Notes: generated from the letters alone by a model not told the origin. DNA of 64,000 nucleotides from Streptomyces fragilis (GCF_003112515.1 NZ_BEVZ01000003.1:521321-585320), one strand, 5' to 3'. Positions 53,400 through 62,784 are shown, counted from the stretch's first letter. Numbers and translations are program-made.

Positions 53400-54578
53400 A
53401 TGACCGAAGGGACCGCCACCCGCACACCCCGCTCACCCGCCGGCCTGGCCGCCGTCAGCGACGCGCTGCTGGCCATGAGCCGGCGCCTGGAGGTGGGGGA
53501 CGTCCTCAAGACGATCGTGTCCCGCGCCCGTGAACTGCTCGGCGCCCGCTACGCCGCCCTCGGCGTGCCCGACCACTGCGGAGGCTTCGCCCGCTTCGTG
53601 GTCGACGGCGTCGACGAGCGGACCTGGAAGGCCATCGGTCCGCTCCCGCGCCAGCACGGCATTCTCGCCGCCATGCTCCACGAGGGCCCGCAACGCCTCG
53701 ACGACGTCCGCGCCGACCCCCGCTTCGAGGGCTGGCCCGACGCCCACCCGGAGATGACCGACTTCCTCGGCATGCCGATCCGTGACGGCGAGGAGATCCT
53801 CGGCGCCCTCTACCTCGCGAACAAGGAGAGCGCCCCGGAGGAGAGCGGTGGTCCGGCGCCGCGGCGCGGCTTCACCGAGGAGGACGAGGAACTCCTCTCC
53901 CTCTTCGCCCAGCACGCCGCCATCGCCCTCACCAACGCACGCCTCTACGAGCGCAGCCGCGAGCTCACCATCGCCGAGGAACGCTCCCGGCTCGCCCACG
54001 AGCTGCACGACGCCGTCAGCCAGAAGCTCTTCTCCCTCCGCCTCACCGCCCAGGCCGCCGCCGCCCTGGTCGACCGGGCGCCCTCCCGCGCCAGGGACGC
54101 CCTGGGGGAGGTCGCCGCGCTGGCCGCCGAGGCCGCCGAGGAACTGCGCGCCGCCGTGATCGAACTGCGTCCCGCCGCCCTCGACGAGGACGGCCTCGTC
54201 GCCACCCTGCGCAGCCAGGTCCAGGTCCTCGACCGCGCCCACAGCGCCCGCGTCACCTTCACCAGCCACGACGTGCGCGCCCTCCCCGCCCCGCAGGAGG
54301 CCGCCCTGCTGCGCGTCGCCCAGGAGGCCCTGCACAACGCGCTGCGCCACGGCCACCCGCGCCACGTCGACGTTGCCCTGGAGCGCAGGGGCCCCCGGGC
54401 CGTGCTCCGGATCACCGACGACGGCCGCGGCTTCGAACCGGAGGGGGTCCTGAAGGCCGGCCGCCACCTGGGCCTGGTCTCCATGCGCGACCGCGCCACC
54501 GGTGTGGGCGGCTCGCTCACGGTCAGCTCGGCGCCCGGGAAGGGCGCCGTCGTCGAGATGGAGGTTCCCGGTGGCTGA
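53400..54578 (+). CDS. GAF-domain sensor histidine kinase
   Basis: 392 aa from ATG 53400. No membrane segments, so a cytosolic sensor. GAF domain (about 25-180), HisKA_3 dimerisation domain with phosphoacceptor His203 (LAHELHDAVSQ), and an HATPase domain (EALHNALRHG, TDDGRGF, GLVSMRDRA). It resembles DevS/DosS-type kinases, but a haem ligand cannot be assigned. The 3' end overlaps the regulator gene by 8 nt. Confidence 0.94.
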   Translation: MTEGTATRTPRSPAGLAAVSDALLAMSRRLEVGDVLKTIVSRARELLGARYAALGVPDHCGGFARFVVDGVDERTWKAIGPLPRQHGILAAMLHEGPQRLDDVRADPRFEGWPDAHPEMTDFLGMPIRDGEEILGALYLANKESAPEESGGPAPRRGFTEEDEELLSLFAQHAAIALTNARLYERSRELTIAEERSRLAHELHDAVSQKLFSLRLTAQAAAALVDRAPSRARDALGEVAALAAEAAEELRAAVIELRPAALDEDGLVATLRSQVQVLDRAHSARVTFTSHDVRALPAPQEAALLRVAQEALHNALRHGHPRHVDVALERRGPRAVLRITDDGRGFEPEGVLKAGRHLGLVSMRDRATGVGGSLTVSSAPGKGAVVEMEVPGG

Positions 54579-55206
54579 GCCCGTCAAGGTCCTGCTCGTC
54601 GACGACCACCAGGTGGTCCGCCGCGGGCTGCGCACCTTCCTCGAGGTGCAGGACGACATCGAGGTCGTCGGCGAGGCCGCGGACGGCGAGGAGGGCGTCG
54701 CCCGCGCCGAGGAGCTGCGGCCCGACGTCGTCCTGATGGACGTCCGGATGCCCGGCTCCGACGGCATCGAGGCCCTGCGCCGCCTGCGCTCCCTGGGCAA
54801 CCCGGCCCGCGTCCTGGTGGTCACCAGCTTCACCGAGCGCCGCACCGTGGTCCCCGCGCTGCGGGCGGGAGCGACCGGATACCTCTACAAGGACGTGGAC
54901 CCCGACGCCCTCGCCGCGGCCATCCGCTCCGTCCACGCCGGCCACACCGTCCTCCAGCCGGAGGTCGCCGAGGTGCTCCTCTCCCAGGAGAACGGCCCCG
55001 GCGAGGGCCGCGGCGGCACCCTCACCGACCGCGAGCGGGAGGTCCTCGGACTGATCGCCGACGGCCGCTCCAACCGGGAGATCGCCCGCTCCCTCTATCT
55101 GAGCGAGAAGACGGTGAAGACCCACGTCTCCAACATCCTGATGAAACTCGACGTCTCCGACCGCACCCAGGCCGCCCTCTGGGCCGTCCGTCACGACACC
55201 GCCTGA
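54571..55206 (+). CDS. LuxR-family response regulator (NarL type)
   Basis: 211 aa from GTG 54571. Receiver domain (about 5-120) with the acidic pair at 11-12, phosphoacceptor Asp57 (LMDVRMPG), and Lys in YLYKDVD; the C-terminal LuxR HTH (LTDREREVLGLIADGRSNREIARSLYLSEKTVKTHVSNIL) follows. It is the cognate partner of the preceding kinase by 8-nt gene overlap. Targets unknown. Confidence 0.95.
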   Translation: MAEPVKVLLVDDHQVVRRGLRTFLEVQDDIEVVGEAADGEEGVARAEELRPDVVLMDVRMPGSDGIEALRRLRSLGNPARVLVVTSFTERRTVVPALRAGATGYLYKDVDPDALAAAIRSVHAGHTVLQPEVAEVLLSQENGPGEGRGGTLTDREREVLGLIADGRSNREIARSLYLSEKTVKTHVSNILMKLDVSDRTQAALWAVRHDTA

Positions 55207-55214
55207 GCGGGTGT

Positions 55215-56234
55215 TCAGGACCGTCCCGTGACCGCCGGGGAGCGCGCCGTCTGCGGATTGGCGTCGAGCAGGTCGGTGCCCAGCGGGGTCAGGGTGTGCA
55301 GCACCGTGTTGCGGGAGCGGACGGAGACGATCAGACCGGTCTCCCGCAGGATGGCCGCCTGCTGGCTGGCGGTCGGCGGGGTGACGCCGATCCGCCGGGC
55401 GAGCTCGCTCGTGGTGCAGCCGTCCTCGATGACCCGCAGGGCGGCCGCCCTGCTGTGTCCGAGCAGGCAGGCCAGCCGGTCCGTCGCCCCGGCGCCGCGG
55501 TCGGCCGGAGCGAGCCACCAGCCGGGCCCCCGGGGCACGGGATACACCAGGACGGGGCGCAGCTCCGGGTCGATGAGGGTGACGGGCGTGCGCCAGCAGA
55601 AGACCGACGGCACCAGCAGCAGGCCACGTCCGCCCAGGTGCAGGTCGCGGTCGACCGGATAGTCCGCCTCCAGCACGGGGGAGGACCACCGCAGCGTCGG
55701 GGCGAAGCTGCGCAGCAGTCCCTCGACCCCCTCGTCGACGAGCGCGCGGGCCCGCCGGGCCCGGTCGGCGTCCACCAGCGTCCGCAGGCGCGGCCACAGG
55801 GGGGCGATGGCGGCCCGGTGGTAGCCGTGCAGGGCGTCGCCGAGGGCGGCCAGAGCCGTCCGGTCGGCGTCCGCCAGGAGGCGGAGCGGGCCGGGCGGGC
55901 CTGCCAGCACGGACAGGTCCCTGCGTAATCGCTCCCTGGGCGTGGACAGCACCGCGTCGACCGTGGAGGCCAGCGACGACGCGGGCCGGGCCGGGGTGAG
56001 GAAGTCGGGGAAGTCGCCCACCGGGGGCGCCAGGCGGCGCAGCAGACGCAGGTGGGGCGTGCCGAGGGACCGCAGCCGGGCCCTGGCCGCGGCACGCCAC
56101 GGGTCGAAGACGGCCCTCGCCCTGCCGCTCGTCAACTGCGTCACGCTGAGTGTGATCTCCCAGGCCGGATCGGGCGACGACACCATGTGGATCCGGGACA
56201 GATCCTCCGCGCTGAAGTGCACTCTGAGTGCCAT
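55215..56234 (-). CDS. ArsR-like winged-helix regulator with DUF5937-type N-terminal domain
   Basis: 339 aa from ATG 56234. The N-terminal part (MALRVHFSAEDLSRIHMVSSPDPAWEITLSV) is a typical opening of these Streptomyces regulators. The C-terminal winged helix lies at about 262-330 (LGHSRAAALRVIEDGCTTSELARRIGVTPPTASQQAAILRETGLI). The central domain (about 40-240) may bind a ligand. It is divergent from the secreted crystallin-like protein over 182 nt, which is a candidate target. Confidence 0.87.
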   Translation of the reverse strand: MALRVHFSAEDLSRIHMVSSPDPAWEITLSVTQLTSGRARAVFDPWRAAARARLRSLGTPHLRLLRRLAPPVGDFPDFLTPARPASSLASTVDAVLSTPRERLRRDLSVLAGPPGPLRLLADADRTALAALGDALHGYHRAAIAPLWPRLRTLVDADRARRARALVDEGVEGLLRSFAPTLRWSSPVLEADYPVDRDLHLGGRGLLLVPSVFCWRTPVTLIDPELRPVLVYPVPRGPGWWLAPADRGAGATDRLACLLGHSRAAALRVIEDGCTTSELARRIGVTPPTASQQAAILRETGLIVSVRSRNTVLHTLTPLGTDLLDANPQTARSPAVTGRS

Positions 56235-56416
56235 GGCTTTCCCCCCGTCACGGGCGTGTGTCTGATTCTCGGTAGCTTGTGCGCGTTGTGGCCAGCATGT
56301 TTTGAGTCTGATGACATGTCCTTGCCCGTCCGATTGGGGCGCTGCGAGTCTCCTTGAGTCACCACCGCGGTACCGGCAGCTCACCGGGGCCGCATCCCGA
56401 CATGAGGAGAGGACCC

Positions 56417-57010
56417 ATGCGTAGTCGTCTGTTCCTGGTGGCCGTCGCGGCGGCCGGCGCCCTCCTGGGCTTCGGCACCACCGCGGTGGCGGCCGCGCCG
56501 GCGGGCGGGACGTCGTCCGCCGCTTCCGCCACGCCGTTCGCCGCGCAGGCCAAGGCCGCGCACCTCACGGCCGGCCAGACCGAGGCGCTGAAGCGGGAGG
56601 TCGACCGCTACCTCGAAAGGACCGGAGGCAAGCAGGTCGCGCTCAACAAGATCGACGTGGACGGCGCCACGCTCCTCGTGGCCATCCCCGGCGAGAAGAA
56701 GCCCCGCGACTTCGCCGGCGGCGACGGGGCGCGCGCGGCGGCCGACCCCTGCCTGACCGGAGCGGTCTACAGCGGCTACTTCTGCGTGTACAGCCAGCAG
56801 ACCTACTCCGGCAGCTACTACTACTGGTACTCCTGCGCCAAGCGCTCCATGCCGTGGGCCGGGTACGGCTCCTGGATCAACGACCAGACCCCCGGCACCC
56901 GCGCGACCTTCTACAACAGCAGCGGCGGCGTGCACTACACCACCCCGGCGCCCTACTCCTCCAACTCCAGCTACTACTGGACGCCCGTCTGGCACGTGCG
57001 GAACTGCTGA
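56417..57010 (+). CDS. secreted crystallin/I36-like protein
   Basis: 197 aa from ATG 56417, preceded by GAGGAGAGGA. Signal peptide about 1-27. A propeptide-like segment (AHLTAGQTEALKREVDRYLERTGGKQVALNKIDVDGATLLVAIPGE, about 48-92) is shared, as I recall, with many Streptomyces exoproteins. The mature C-terminal part (about 112-197) is Tyr-rich with four Cys (GYFCVYSQQTYSGSYYYWYSCAK...VRNC) and looks like a beta/gamma-crystallin or I36 peptidase-inhibitor fold. Function unproven. Confidence 0.8.
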   Translation: MRSRLFLVAVAAAGALLGFGTTAVAAAPAGGTSSAASATPFAAQAKAAHLTAGQTEALKREVDRYLERTGGKQVALNKIDVDGATLLVAIPGEKKPRDFAGGDGARAAADPCLTGAVYSGYFCVYSQQTYSGSYYYWYSCAKRSMPWAGYGSWINDQTPGTRATFYNSSGGVHYTTPAPYSSNSSYYWTPVWHVRNC

Positions 57011-57030
57011 CCGGGACACCGCGGTGGACG

Positions 57031-57063
57031 TGGGGCGGGACGGCTGCCGGCCGTCCCGCCCCA
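57031..57063. terminator. terminator after the crystallin-like gene
   Basis: A 13-bp perfect stem (57031-57043 with 57051-57063) and 7-nt loop, placed between the convergent secreted protein gene and the gene ending at 57135. Confidence 0.8.
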
Positions 57064-57134
57064 CGGCCGTGTGCGGACGCGCCCGGGACCGGGCGGGGAG
57101 CCCCAGCCCTGCGGGACAACCGCACCGCGGCCCG

Positions 57135-57941
57135 TCACCCGCGGTGGCGCTCCTCCACCGCCGCGTTGTACGCGGCCACCATCGCCCGCCGGGCCGTCCG
57201 CTCCACCGGCCGCAACGCCTCCCGCCGCGCCGCCATCTCCCCGGCGCTCACCGCACCCCCGTGCCCCCTCTCGTACGCCAGTGAGACCAGCAGCCCCACC
57301 CGCTCGGCCAGCCGCAGCACCCGCGCCGCCCGCGGCGGATACCCCGGTGCCAGCGCGTCCCGCCCCTGCGACCGCTCCGCCCGCGCCCGGTACGCGTCCA
57401 GCGCCGCCTCGGCCACCGGCCCCGACGCCGCCACGTCCAGCCGCGTCAGCACCTCCGTGGCCTCCCGCAGTGCCTCCGCCAGCTCCCGCTCCGCCTCGCC
57501 GAGCGAGGGGACGTCGGCCGGCGGCGCCTCCCGCACCGGCAGACAGTCCCAGACCACCTCCACGTAGACGTCCTCCGCGTCCCCCGCACCGCCCGACGGT
57601 CCGGCCTCGTGCACCTCGGGCACCAGCCCCAGCGCCACCCCGTGGCAGACGACCGCCTCCTCCGCCTCCAGCGCCCGCGCGTTGAACTCCGCCGGCCCGC
57701 TCAGCCCCAGCGGATGCCCCGGCGCGGGCAACGCCACCCGCAGACCGGTGGCTCCCAGCGCGCGCAGCCGCCCCAGGGCGAGCGACAGGCCGACCGCCCC
57801 GTCCTCCCCGGGCAGCCCCCGCACCCGGTGCAGCGCGTCGTCACCGACAATCGCGGCCACCGCGTCATCAGGCGGGACAAGATGGGCAAGAAGGGCATTT
57901 CCCCAGGCGGCCAGGCGCCCGGCACGTGGTTCCGTGAGCAT
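57135..57941 (-). CDS. conserved hypothetical protein
   Basis: 268 aa. Soluble, Ala/Leu/Glu-rich. The N-terminal half (LRALGATGLRVALPAPGHPLGLSGPAEFNARALEAEEAVVCHG) resembles proteins that store a score or value, and the C-terminal half is helical (ERELAEALREATEVLTRLDVA). I recognise no catalytic motif or named family. It is divergent from the orphan ABC ATPase gene. Confidence 0.8.
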   Translation of the reverse strand: MLTEPRAGRLAAWGNALLAHLVPPDDAVAAIVGDDALHRVRGLPGEDGAVGLSLALGRLRALGATGLRVALPAPGHPLGLSGPAEFNARALEAEEAVVCHGVALGLVPEVHEAGPSGGAGDAEDVYVEVVWDCLPVREAPPADVPSLGEAERELAEALREATEVLTRLDVAASGPVAEAALDAYRARAERSQGRDALAPGYPPRAARVLRLAERVGLLVSLAYERGHGGAVSAGEMAARREALRPVERTARRAMVAAYNAAVEERHRG

Positions 57942-58080
57942 GCGCCCAGCCTAAGGACCGTCCCACTGGATTCCCCAGGACACCGGGTGGCGTAGATTTT
58001 TCCGAGAGGGCTGCGCCCGCCGGCGCACACGACAGCCGACACCGGCCGACGCCGCCACCACGGGGAGAGCCGAGAACGCA

Positions 58081-58896
58081 ATGGGAGACAGCGCGCTGAT
58101 GAGCGATGTTCTGGAGCTGGAGGACGTATCCGTGGTCCGCGAGGGCCGGGCTCTGGTGGACCGGGTCTCCTGGTCGGTGAAGGAGGGCGAGCGCTGGGTC
58201 ATCCTCGGCCCCAACGGCGCGGGCAAGACCACCCTGCTCAACATCGCCTCCAGCTACCTCTACCCGAGCAAGGGAACCGCCACGATCCTCGGCGAGACCC
58301 TCGGCCGGCCCGGCACCGACGTGTTCGAGCTGCGCCCCCGCATCGGCGTGGCCGGCATCGGCATGGCGGAGAAGCTGCCCAAGCGCCAGACGGTCCTGCA
58401 GACCGTCCTCACCGCCGCCTACGGCATGACCGCCGCCTGGCAGGAGGAGTACGAGGACGTCGACAAGGAGCGCGCCGTCGCCTTCCTCGACCGCCTCGGC
58501 ATGACCGGCTACACGGACCGCAAGTTCGGCACCCTCTCCGAGGGCGAGCGCAAGCGCACCCTGATCGCCCGCGCCCTGATGACCGACCCCGAGCTGCTCC
58601 TCCTGGACGAGCCCGCGGCCGGCCTCGACCTCGGCGGCCGCGAGGACCTGGTGCGCCGCCTGGGCCGCCTGGCCCGCGACCCGATCGCGCCCTCCATGAT
58701 CATGGTGACCCACCACGTCGAGGAGATCGCCCCCGGCTTCACCCACGTCCTGATGATCCGCCAGGGCGAGGTCCTGACCGCCGGCCCCATCGAGCTGGAG
58801 CTCACCTCCCGCAACCTCTCCCACTGCTTCGGCCTCCCCCTGGTCGTCGAGCAGATCGGCGACCGCTGGACGGCCCACGGACTGCCCCTCGCCTGA
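58081..58896 (+). CDS. orphan ABC transporter ATP-binding protein
   Basis: 271 aa (ATG 58081; ATG 58099 is also possible). One ABC domain: ILGPNGAGKTTLLNI (Walker A, about 43), LSEGERKRTLIARALM (signature with Glu instead of Gly), ELLLLDEPAAGLDLGG (Walker B), and THHVEEI (H-loop). There is no permease gene beside it. The sequence looks like the ModF/YlqF-related soluble ATPases, so the partner is unknown. Confidence 0.88.
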   Translation: MGDSALMSDVLELEDVSVVREGRALVDRVSWSVKEGERWVILGPNGAGKTTLLNIASSYLYPSKGTATILGETLGRPGTDVFELRPRIGVAGIGMAEKLPKRQTVLQTVLTAAYGMTAAWQEEYEDVDKERAVAFLDRLGMTGYTDRKFGTLSEGERKRTLIARALMTDPELLLLDEPAAGLDLGGREDLVRRLGRLARDPIAPSMIMVTHHVEEIAPGFTHVLMIRQGEVLTAGPIELELTSRNLSHCFGLPLVVEQIGDRWTAHGLPLA

Positions 58897-58975
58897 CCGG
58901 CCCCGACCAACGGCCCTTACCTCCGCCCCCGTTCGCGCCCTGTCCGCGACGGGGGCGCGGTCCTACCATGCACAT

Positions 58976-59401
58976 GTGGACATCGACGCGTGGGTCTGGT
59001 GGCTGGTGGCGGCGGCGGTGCTGGGCATCGCCCTGGTGATCACAGCGATGCCCGAACTCGGGATGCTCGCCGTCGGCGCGGTCGCCGCGGCGGTCACCTG
59101 GAGCCTCGGCGGCGGCATCGTGCTGCAGGTGGGCGCCTTCGTGGTCGTCTCCGTCGCCCTGATCGCGGTGGTGCGCCCCATCGCCGCCCGGAACAAGCAA
59201 CGGCCCCAACTCTCCACCGGCATCGACGCGTTGCGCGGCCGCCAGGCCGTCGTGCTCGAACGGGTCGACTCCCGGGGCGGACGCGTCAAGCTCGCCGGCG
59301 AGGTCTGGTCGGCGCGCGCCCTGGAGCCCGGCCGCACCTTCGAGACGGGGGAGGAGGTGGACGTCGTCGACATCGACGGAGCCACCGCCGTCGTCATGTG
59401 A
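58976..59401 (+). CDS. NfeD family membrane protein
   Basis: 141 aa from GTG 58976. Three helices (about 6-22, 26-45, 49-67) and a C-terminal OB-fold (about 78-141; LRGRQAVVLERVDSRGGRVKLAGEVWSARALEPGRTFETGEEVDVVDIDGATAVV). Short NfeD proteins pair with SPFH proteins encoded next to them, as here (the next gene starts 203 nt downstream). Confidence 0.92.
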   Translation: MDIDAWVWWLVAAAVLGIALVITAMPELGMLAVGAVAAAVTWSLGGGIVLQVGAFVVVSVALIAVVRPIAARNKQRPQLSTGIDALRGRQAVVLERVDSRGGRVKLAGEVWSARALEPGRTFETGEEVDVVDIDGATAVVM

Positions 59402-59604
59402 CCGCAGGCCGCGCGCCCCGCCGAACCCCCCTGAGCAGGCCGGGAGTTCACGGGCCGCCGCTCCCGGCCGCCCCGCGGACCGGGACAAGTGGCCGGAACC
59501 CGCCCCGGAGGTCGCCGGGGTCTGGGAGACTCGAGCCAGAAGATCATCGACAGTCACGGCATCCGCCGCGCACGACGCGGCCGAGAGGGGTTCGGGGAGC
59601 CACG

Positions 59605-60558
59605 ATGGAACCGGTCATCATCGTCCTGGTCATTCTGGTGGTGTTGGTCTTCATCGCCCTGATCAAGACCATCCAGGTCATTCCGCAGGCCAGCGCCGCG
59701 ATCGTCGAGCGCTTCGGCCGCTACACCCGCACCCTCAACGCGGGACTCAACATCGTGGTGCCGTTCATCGACACCATCCGCAACCGCATCGACCTGCGCG
59801 AACAGGTCGTGCCCTTCCCGCCGCAGCCGGTCATCACCCAGGACAACCTGGTCGTGAACATCGACACGGTGATCTACTACCAGGTCACCGACGCCCGGGC
59901 CGCGACCTACGAGGTGGCCAGCTACATCCAGGCCATCGAGCAGCTCACCGTCACCACGCTGCGCAACATCATCGGCGGCATGGACCTCGAGCGCACCCTC
60001 ACCTCCCGCGAGGAGATCAACGCCGCCCTGCGCGGCGTCCTCGACGAGGCCACCGGCAAGTGGGGCATCCGCGTCAACCGCGTCGAACTCAAGGCGATCG
60101 AACCGCCCACCTCCATCCAGGACTCGATGGAGAAGCAGATGCGCGCCGACCGCGACAAGCGCGCCGCGATCCTCCAGGCCGAGGGTGTCCGGCAGTCCGA
60201 GATCCTGCGCGCCGAGGGTGAGAAGCAGTCGCAGATCCTGCGCGCCGAAGGTGAGGCCAAGGCCGCCGCCCTGCGCGCGGAGGGCGAGGCCCAGGCGATC
60301 CGCACGGTCTTCGAGTCCATCCACGCCGGCGACCCGGACCAGAAGCTCCTCGCCTACCAGTACCTGAAGATGCTCCCGGAGATCGCCCAGGGAGACGCCA
60401 ACAAGCTCTGGATCGTGCCCAGCGAGATCGGCGACGCCCTGAAGGGCCTCGGCGGCGCCTTCGGCAACTTCGCCCCGCAGAACGGCGGTTCCCCGGGCAG
60501 CGTGCCCAGGCCCGCCGGGAACGGCAGCGACCGCCTCGAGAAGCCCACCATCGACTGA
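59605..60558 (+). CDS. SPFH/Band 7 family protein (stomatin/QmcA type)
   Basis: 317 aa from ATG 59605. N-terminal membrane helix (about 4-20), SPFH domain (about 24-190: IVERFGRYTRTLNAGLNIVVPF...QDNLVVNIDTVIYYQV), then a coiled coil of repeated ILRAEGEKQSQ-type units (about 190-240). It forms membrane microdomain scaffolds, together with NfeD. The usual family length. The coiled-coil repeat is visible at DNA level between 60180 and 60300. Confidence 0.94.
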   Translation: MEPVIIVLVILVVLVFIALIKTIQVIPQASAAIVERFGRYTRTLNAGLNIVVPFIDTIRNRIDLREQVVPFPPQPVITQDNLVVNIDTVIYYQVTDARAATYEVASYIQAIEQLTVTTLRNIIGGMDLERTLTSREEINAALRGVLDEATGKWGIRVNRVELKAIEPPTSIQDSMEKQMRADRDKRAAILQAEGVRQSEILRAEGEKQSQILRAEGEAKAAALRAEGEAQAIRTVFESIHAGDPDQKLLAYQYLKMLPEIAQGDANKLWIVPSEIGDALKGLGGAFGNFAPQNGGSPGSVPRPAGNGSDRLEKPTID

Positions 60559-60612
60559 CGGCCGCGAGCCCCGCCGCCGCGGGCAGCCGCCGTACGGACG
60601 CTGACGGACGAC

Positions 60613-60651
60613 GCGGGGCCCGTCACCCCGGACCGGGGTGACGGGCCCCGC
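60613..60651. terminator. terminator between SPFH and HNH genes
   Basis: A 19-bp perfect inverted repeat (60613-60631 with 60633-60651) with 1 nt between arms, located between the convergent SPFH and HNH genes. Confidence 0.88.
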
Positions 60652-60667
60652 GCCCTCACACGTGAGG

Positions 60668-61180
60668 TCAGGCAGCCGCCCGGACCGCCAGCCACTCCGG
60701 CAGATCGGCGAGATCACGGCTGCCGCCCATCGCCAGCAGCATCGCGTCGGCCGGCGTGGGCTCGAACGGCTCGTGCAGCAGCGGCATCCCCGCCTGCTCC
60801 GGCGTCCGGTCCGCCTTGCGGTGGTTGTCCTCCGCACAGGAGGCCACGGTGTTCAGCCAGGAGTCCTGGCCGCCCTGCGCCCGCGGCACCACGTGGTCGA
60901 CGGTCGTGGCGCGCCCACCGCAGTAGGCGCACCGGTGCCTGTCCCGCACCAGCACCCCCCGCCTCGACCACGGTGCTTGTCTTCGGAACGGCACCCGGAT
61001 GTACCGGCAGAGCCTGATCACCCGGGGCGCGGGTATGTCCACCGCGGCCGCCCGCATCCGAAGATCGGGATGGGCCTGCTCCACGACCGCCTTGTCCTGG
61101 AGCACCAGCACCACGGCGCGGTTGAGCGTCACCGTCGACAGCGGCTCGAAGCTCGCGTTCAGCACCAGCGTGTCCCGCAC
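60668..61180 (-). CDS. HNH endonuclease family protein
   Basis: 170 aa from GTG 61180. The N-terminal domain LVLNASFEPLSTVTLNRAVVLVLQDKAVV leads into the HNH core RHRCAYCGGRATTVDHVVPRAQGGQDSWLNTVASCAEDNHRKADRTPEQAGM, a standard arrangement of this actinobacterial family. Zinc Cys of the first pair (CAYC) are present, but the second C-x-x-C is reduced to CAED. It is a single gene. Confidence 0.9.
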   Translation of the reverse strand: MRDTLVLNASFEPLSTVTLNRAVVLVLQDKAVVEQAHPDLRMRAAAVDIPAPRVIRLCRYIRVPFRRQAPWSRRGVLVRDRHRCAYCGGRATTVDHVVPRAQGGQDSWLNTVASCAEDNHRKADRTPEQAGMPLLHEPFEPTPADAMLLAMGGSRDLADLPEWLAVRAAA

Positions 61181-61295
61181 AACAACCAGCCCACCTCTCG
61201 TGTGCCGGCCGCCCCCCTGGCAGCCGGAATCCCACTCTGGCCGGGCGTGCCGCAAGGGACAACGCAATATCCGCCGCCCCAACGGCAGAAAAGAA

Positions 61296-61331
61296 GCCCG
61301 CCCCTGATCACTTCCAAGACCAGGGACGGGC
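61296..61331 (-). terminator. hairpin downstream of the PEBP gene
   Basis: Arms at 61296-61306 and 61321-61331 match in ten of eleven positions around a 14-nt loop, 29 nt past the PEBP stop. Confidence 0.6.
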
Positions 61332-61359
61332 AAACGTGCCGTGCGGGACCGACGCGGGC

Positions 61360-61899
61360 TCAGTTCCCGGCGGGCACCTCGTACTCGCCGATCAGGTGCG
61401 CGCGGCCCAGCGTGTGGAAGCGCAGATTGAATCCGACGGCAGCCGGACTGGCGTCCGCGTCCGGGCCGAGCTTCTCCTGGTCCACGGCGTAGACCGTGAA
61501 GACGTACCGGTGCGGTCCGTCCCCGGCCGGCGGCGCGGCGCCGCCGAAGTCACGCGAGCCGTAGTCGTTGCGCGCGTGCACCGCGCCCTCCGGCAGACCC
61601 TCGAACTTCCCGGACCCCGCGCCGGCCGGCAACTCCGTGACGGAAGCGGGGATGTCGAACAGCACCCAGTGCCAGAAACCGCTGCCGGTGGGCGCGTCCG
61701 GGTCGAAGCAGGTCACCGCGAAGCTCTTCGTCCCGGGCGGGAAGCCCTCCCAGCGCAGGTGCGGGGACGTGTTGCCCGCCGCGTACACCTGGGCGTCCGC
61801 GAGCGTGCCGCCCGCCTCCACGTCGTCGCTGGTCACCGTGAACGACGGGACCTGCGGGTGGAAGTCGTGCGGCAGCGGCGGCCTGGTGGACTGGGTCAC
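61360..61899 (-). CDS. YbhB/YbcL family Raf kinase inhibitor-like protein
   Basis: 179 aa. PEBP fold. [29 protein letters not shown] (about 68-96) and [13 protein letters not shown] (about 130-142) are signature segments of the bacterial YbhB/YbcL group, with the anion-binding His in FWHW. No signal peptide, so it is cytosolic. Function unresolved in bacteria. It starts 99 nt after the Spo0M stop on the same strand. Confidence 0.93.
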   Translation of the reverse strand: MTQSTRPPLPHDFHPQVPSFTVTSDDVEAGGTLADAQVYAAGNTSPHLRWEGFPPGTKSFAVTCFDPDAPTGSGFWHWVLFDIPASVTELPAGAGSGKFEGLPEGAVHARNDYGSRDFGGAAPPAGDGPHRYVFTVYAVDQEKLGPDADASPAAVGFNLRFHTLGRAHLIGEYEVPAGN

Positions 61900-61998
61900 C
61901 TCGGTACCTCCTGGCAGTGGTTCAGGAACCGTGTCCCGGACGGACGTCGCTGTGAGGACGTCATGCCGAGGACGCGGTTCCGCTTGTCCCGACCGAGC

Positions 61999-62784
61999 CT
62001 AGAACCAGTTGCGCCGGCTGCCGACCTCGGACAGCCACTGGTTGAGGTACGCCGCCCAATCGGTCCCCTGGTAGTCGTGCAGACCCACCTGGAAGGAGCG
62101 GAAGGTGTCGCTCCCCTCGCTGAACAGTCCCGGCTTCTTGTCCATCTCCAGGACGACGTCCATCTCGGACTGGTCCGCGACGAAGCTGATCTCGACCTGG
62201 TTCAGGCCCCGGTACTGCTGGGGCGGCAGGAACTCGATCTCCTGGTAGAACGGCAGCTTCTGCCGGGTGCCGCGGATGTGCCCGCGCTCCAGGTCGGCGT
62301 TCTTGAAGCGGAAGCCGAGACGGACGAAGGCGTCCAGGATCGCCTTCTGGGCCGGCAGCGGGTGCACGTTCACCGGGTCGAGGTCGGAGGAGTCGACCGC
62401 CCGGGCGATCGCCAGCTCGGTGGTCACGCCCACGTGCATGCCGCGCAGCGCGGAACCGTCGATCATCGTGACCGGCGTCTCCCACGGGACGTCGATGCCG
62501 AACGGCACCGTGTGCACCGCGCCGGCCTGCAGCTGGAACGCTCCGCCCAGCGGCTGCTTCAGGAACTCGATGTTCTGCCGGTGCTCCTGGTCGTCCGCGC
62601 CCTCGACCTCGACCTGCGCCTGGAGGCCGACCGAAAGGCCCTCGATCTGCTGGTCGACGGACCCGCCCTGGATGCGCACCTCGCCCTGCACCACGCCGCC
62701 GGGGACCACATTGACCTCGGTCAGCACGGTCTCCACCGAGGCGCCGCCGGCCCCGAGACTCGCGAGCAGCTTCTTGAACCCCAT
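61999..62784 (-). CDS. spo0M: sporulation protein Spo0M
   Basis: 261 aa from ATG 62784, with AGAGGGAC upstream. Arrestin-like SpoOM family: MGFKKLLASLGAGGASVETVL, then GGVVQGEVRIQGGSVDQQIEGLSVGLQAQVEVE and FKNADLERGHIRGTRQKLPFYQEIEF. In Bacillus Spo0M influences sporulation; in Streptomyces the role is unsettled. The regulatory gap upstream (62785-63091) holds a 19-bp tandem duplication. Confidence 0.92.
   Translation of the reverse strand: MGFKKLLASLGAGGASVETVLTEVNVVPGGVVQGEVRIQGGSVDQQIEGLSVGLQAQVEVEGADDQEHRQNIEFLKQPLGGAFQLQAGAVHTVPFGIDVPWETPVTMIDGSALRGMHVGVTTELAIARAVDSSDLDPVNVHPLPAQKAILDAFVRLGFRFKNADLERGHIRGTRQKLPFYQEIEFLPPQQYRGLNQVEISFVADQSEMDVVLEMDKKPGLFSEGSDTFRSFQVGLHDYQGTDWAAYLNQWLSEVGSRRNWF

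Noticed and set aside
60668..61333. Longer HNH protein start at 61333
   Set aside because: The extra 51 residues are Arg/Gly-rich and unlike the family N terminus, which begins at VRDTLVLNASFEPL.
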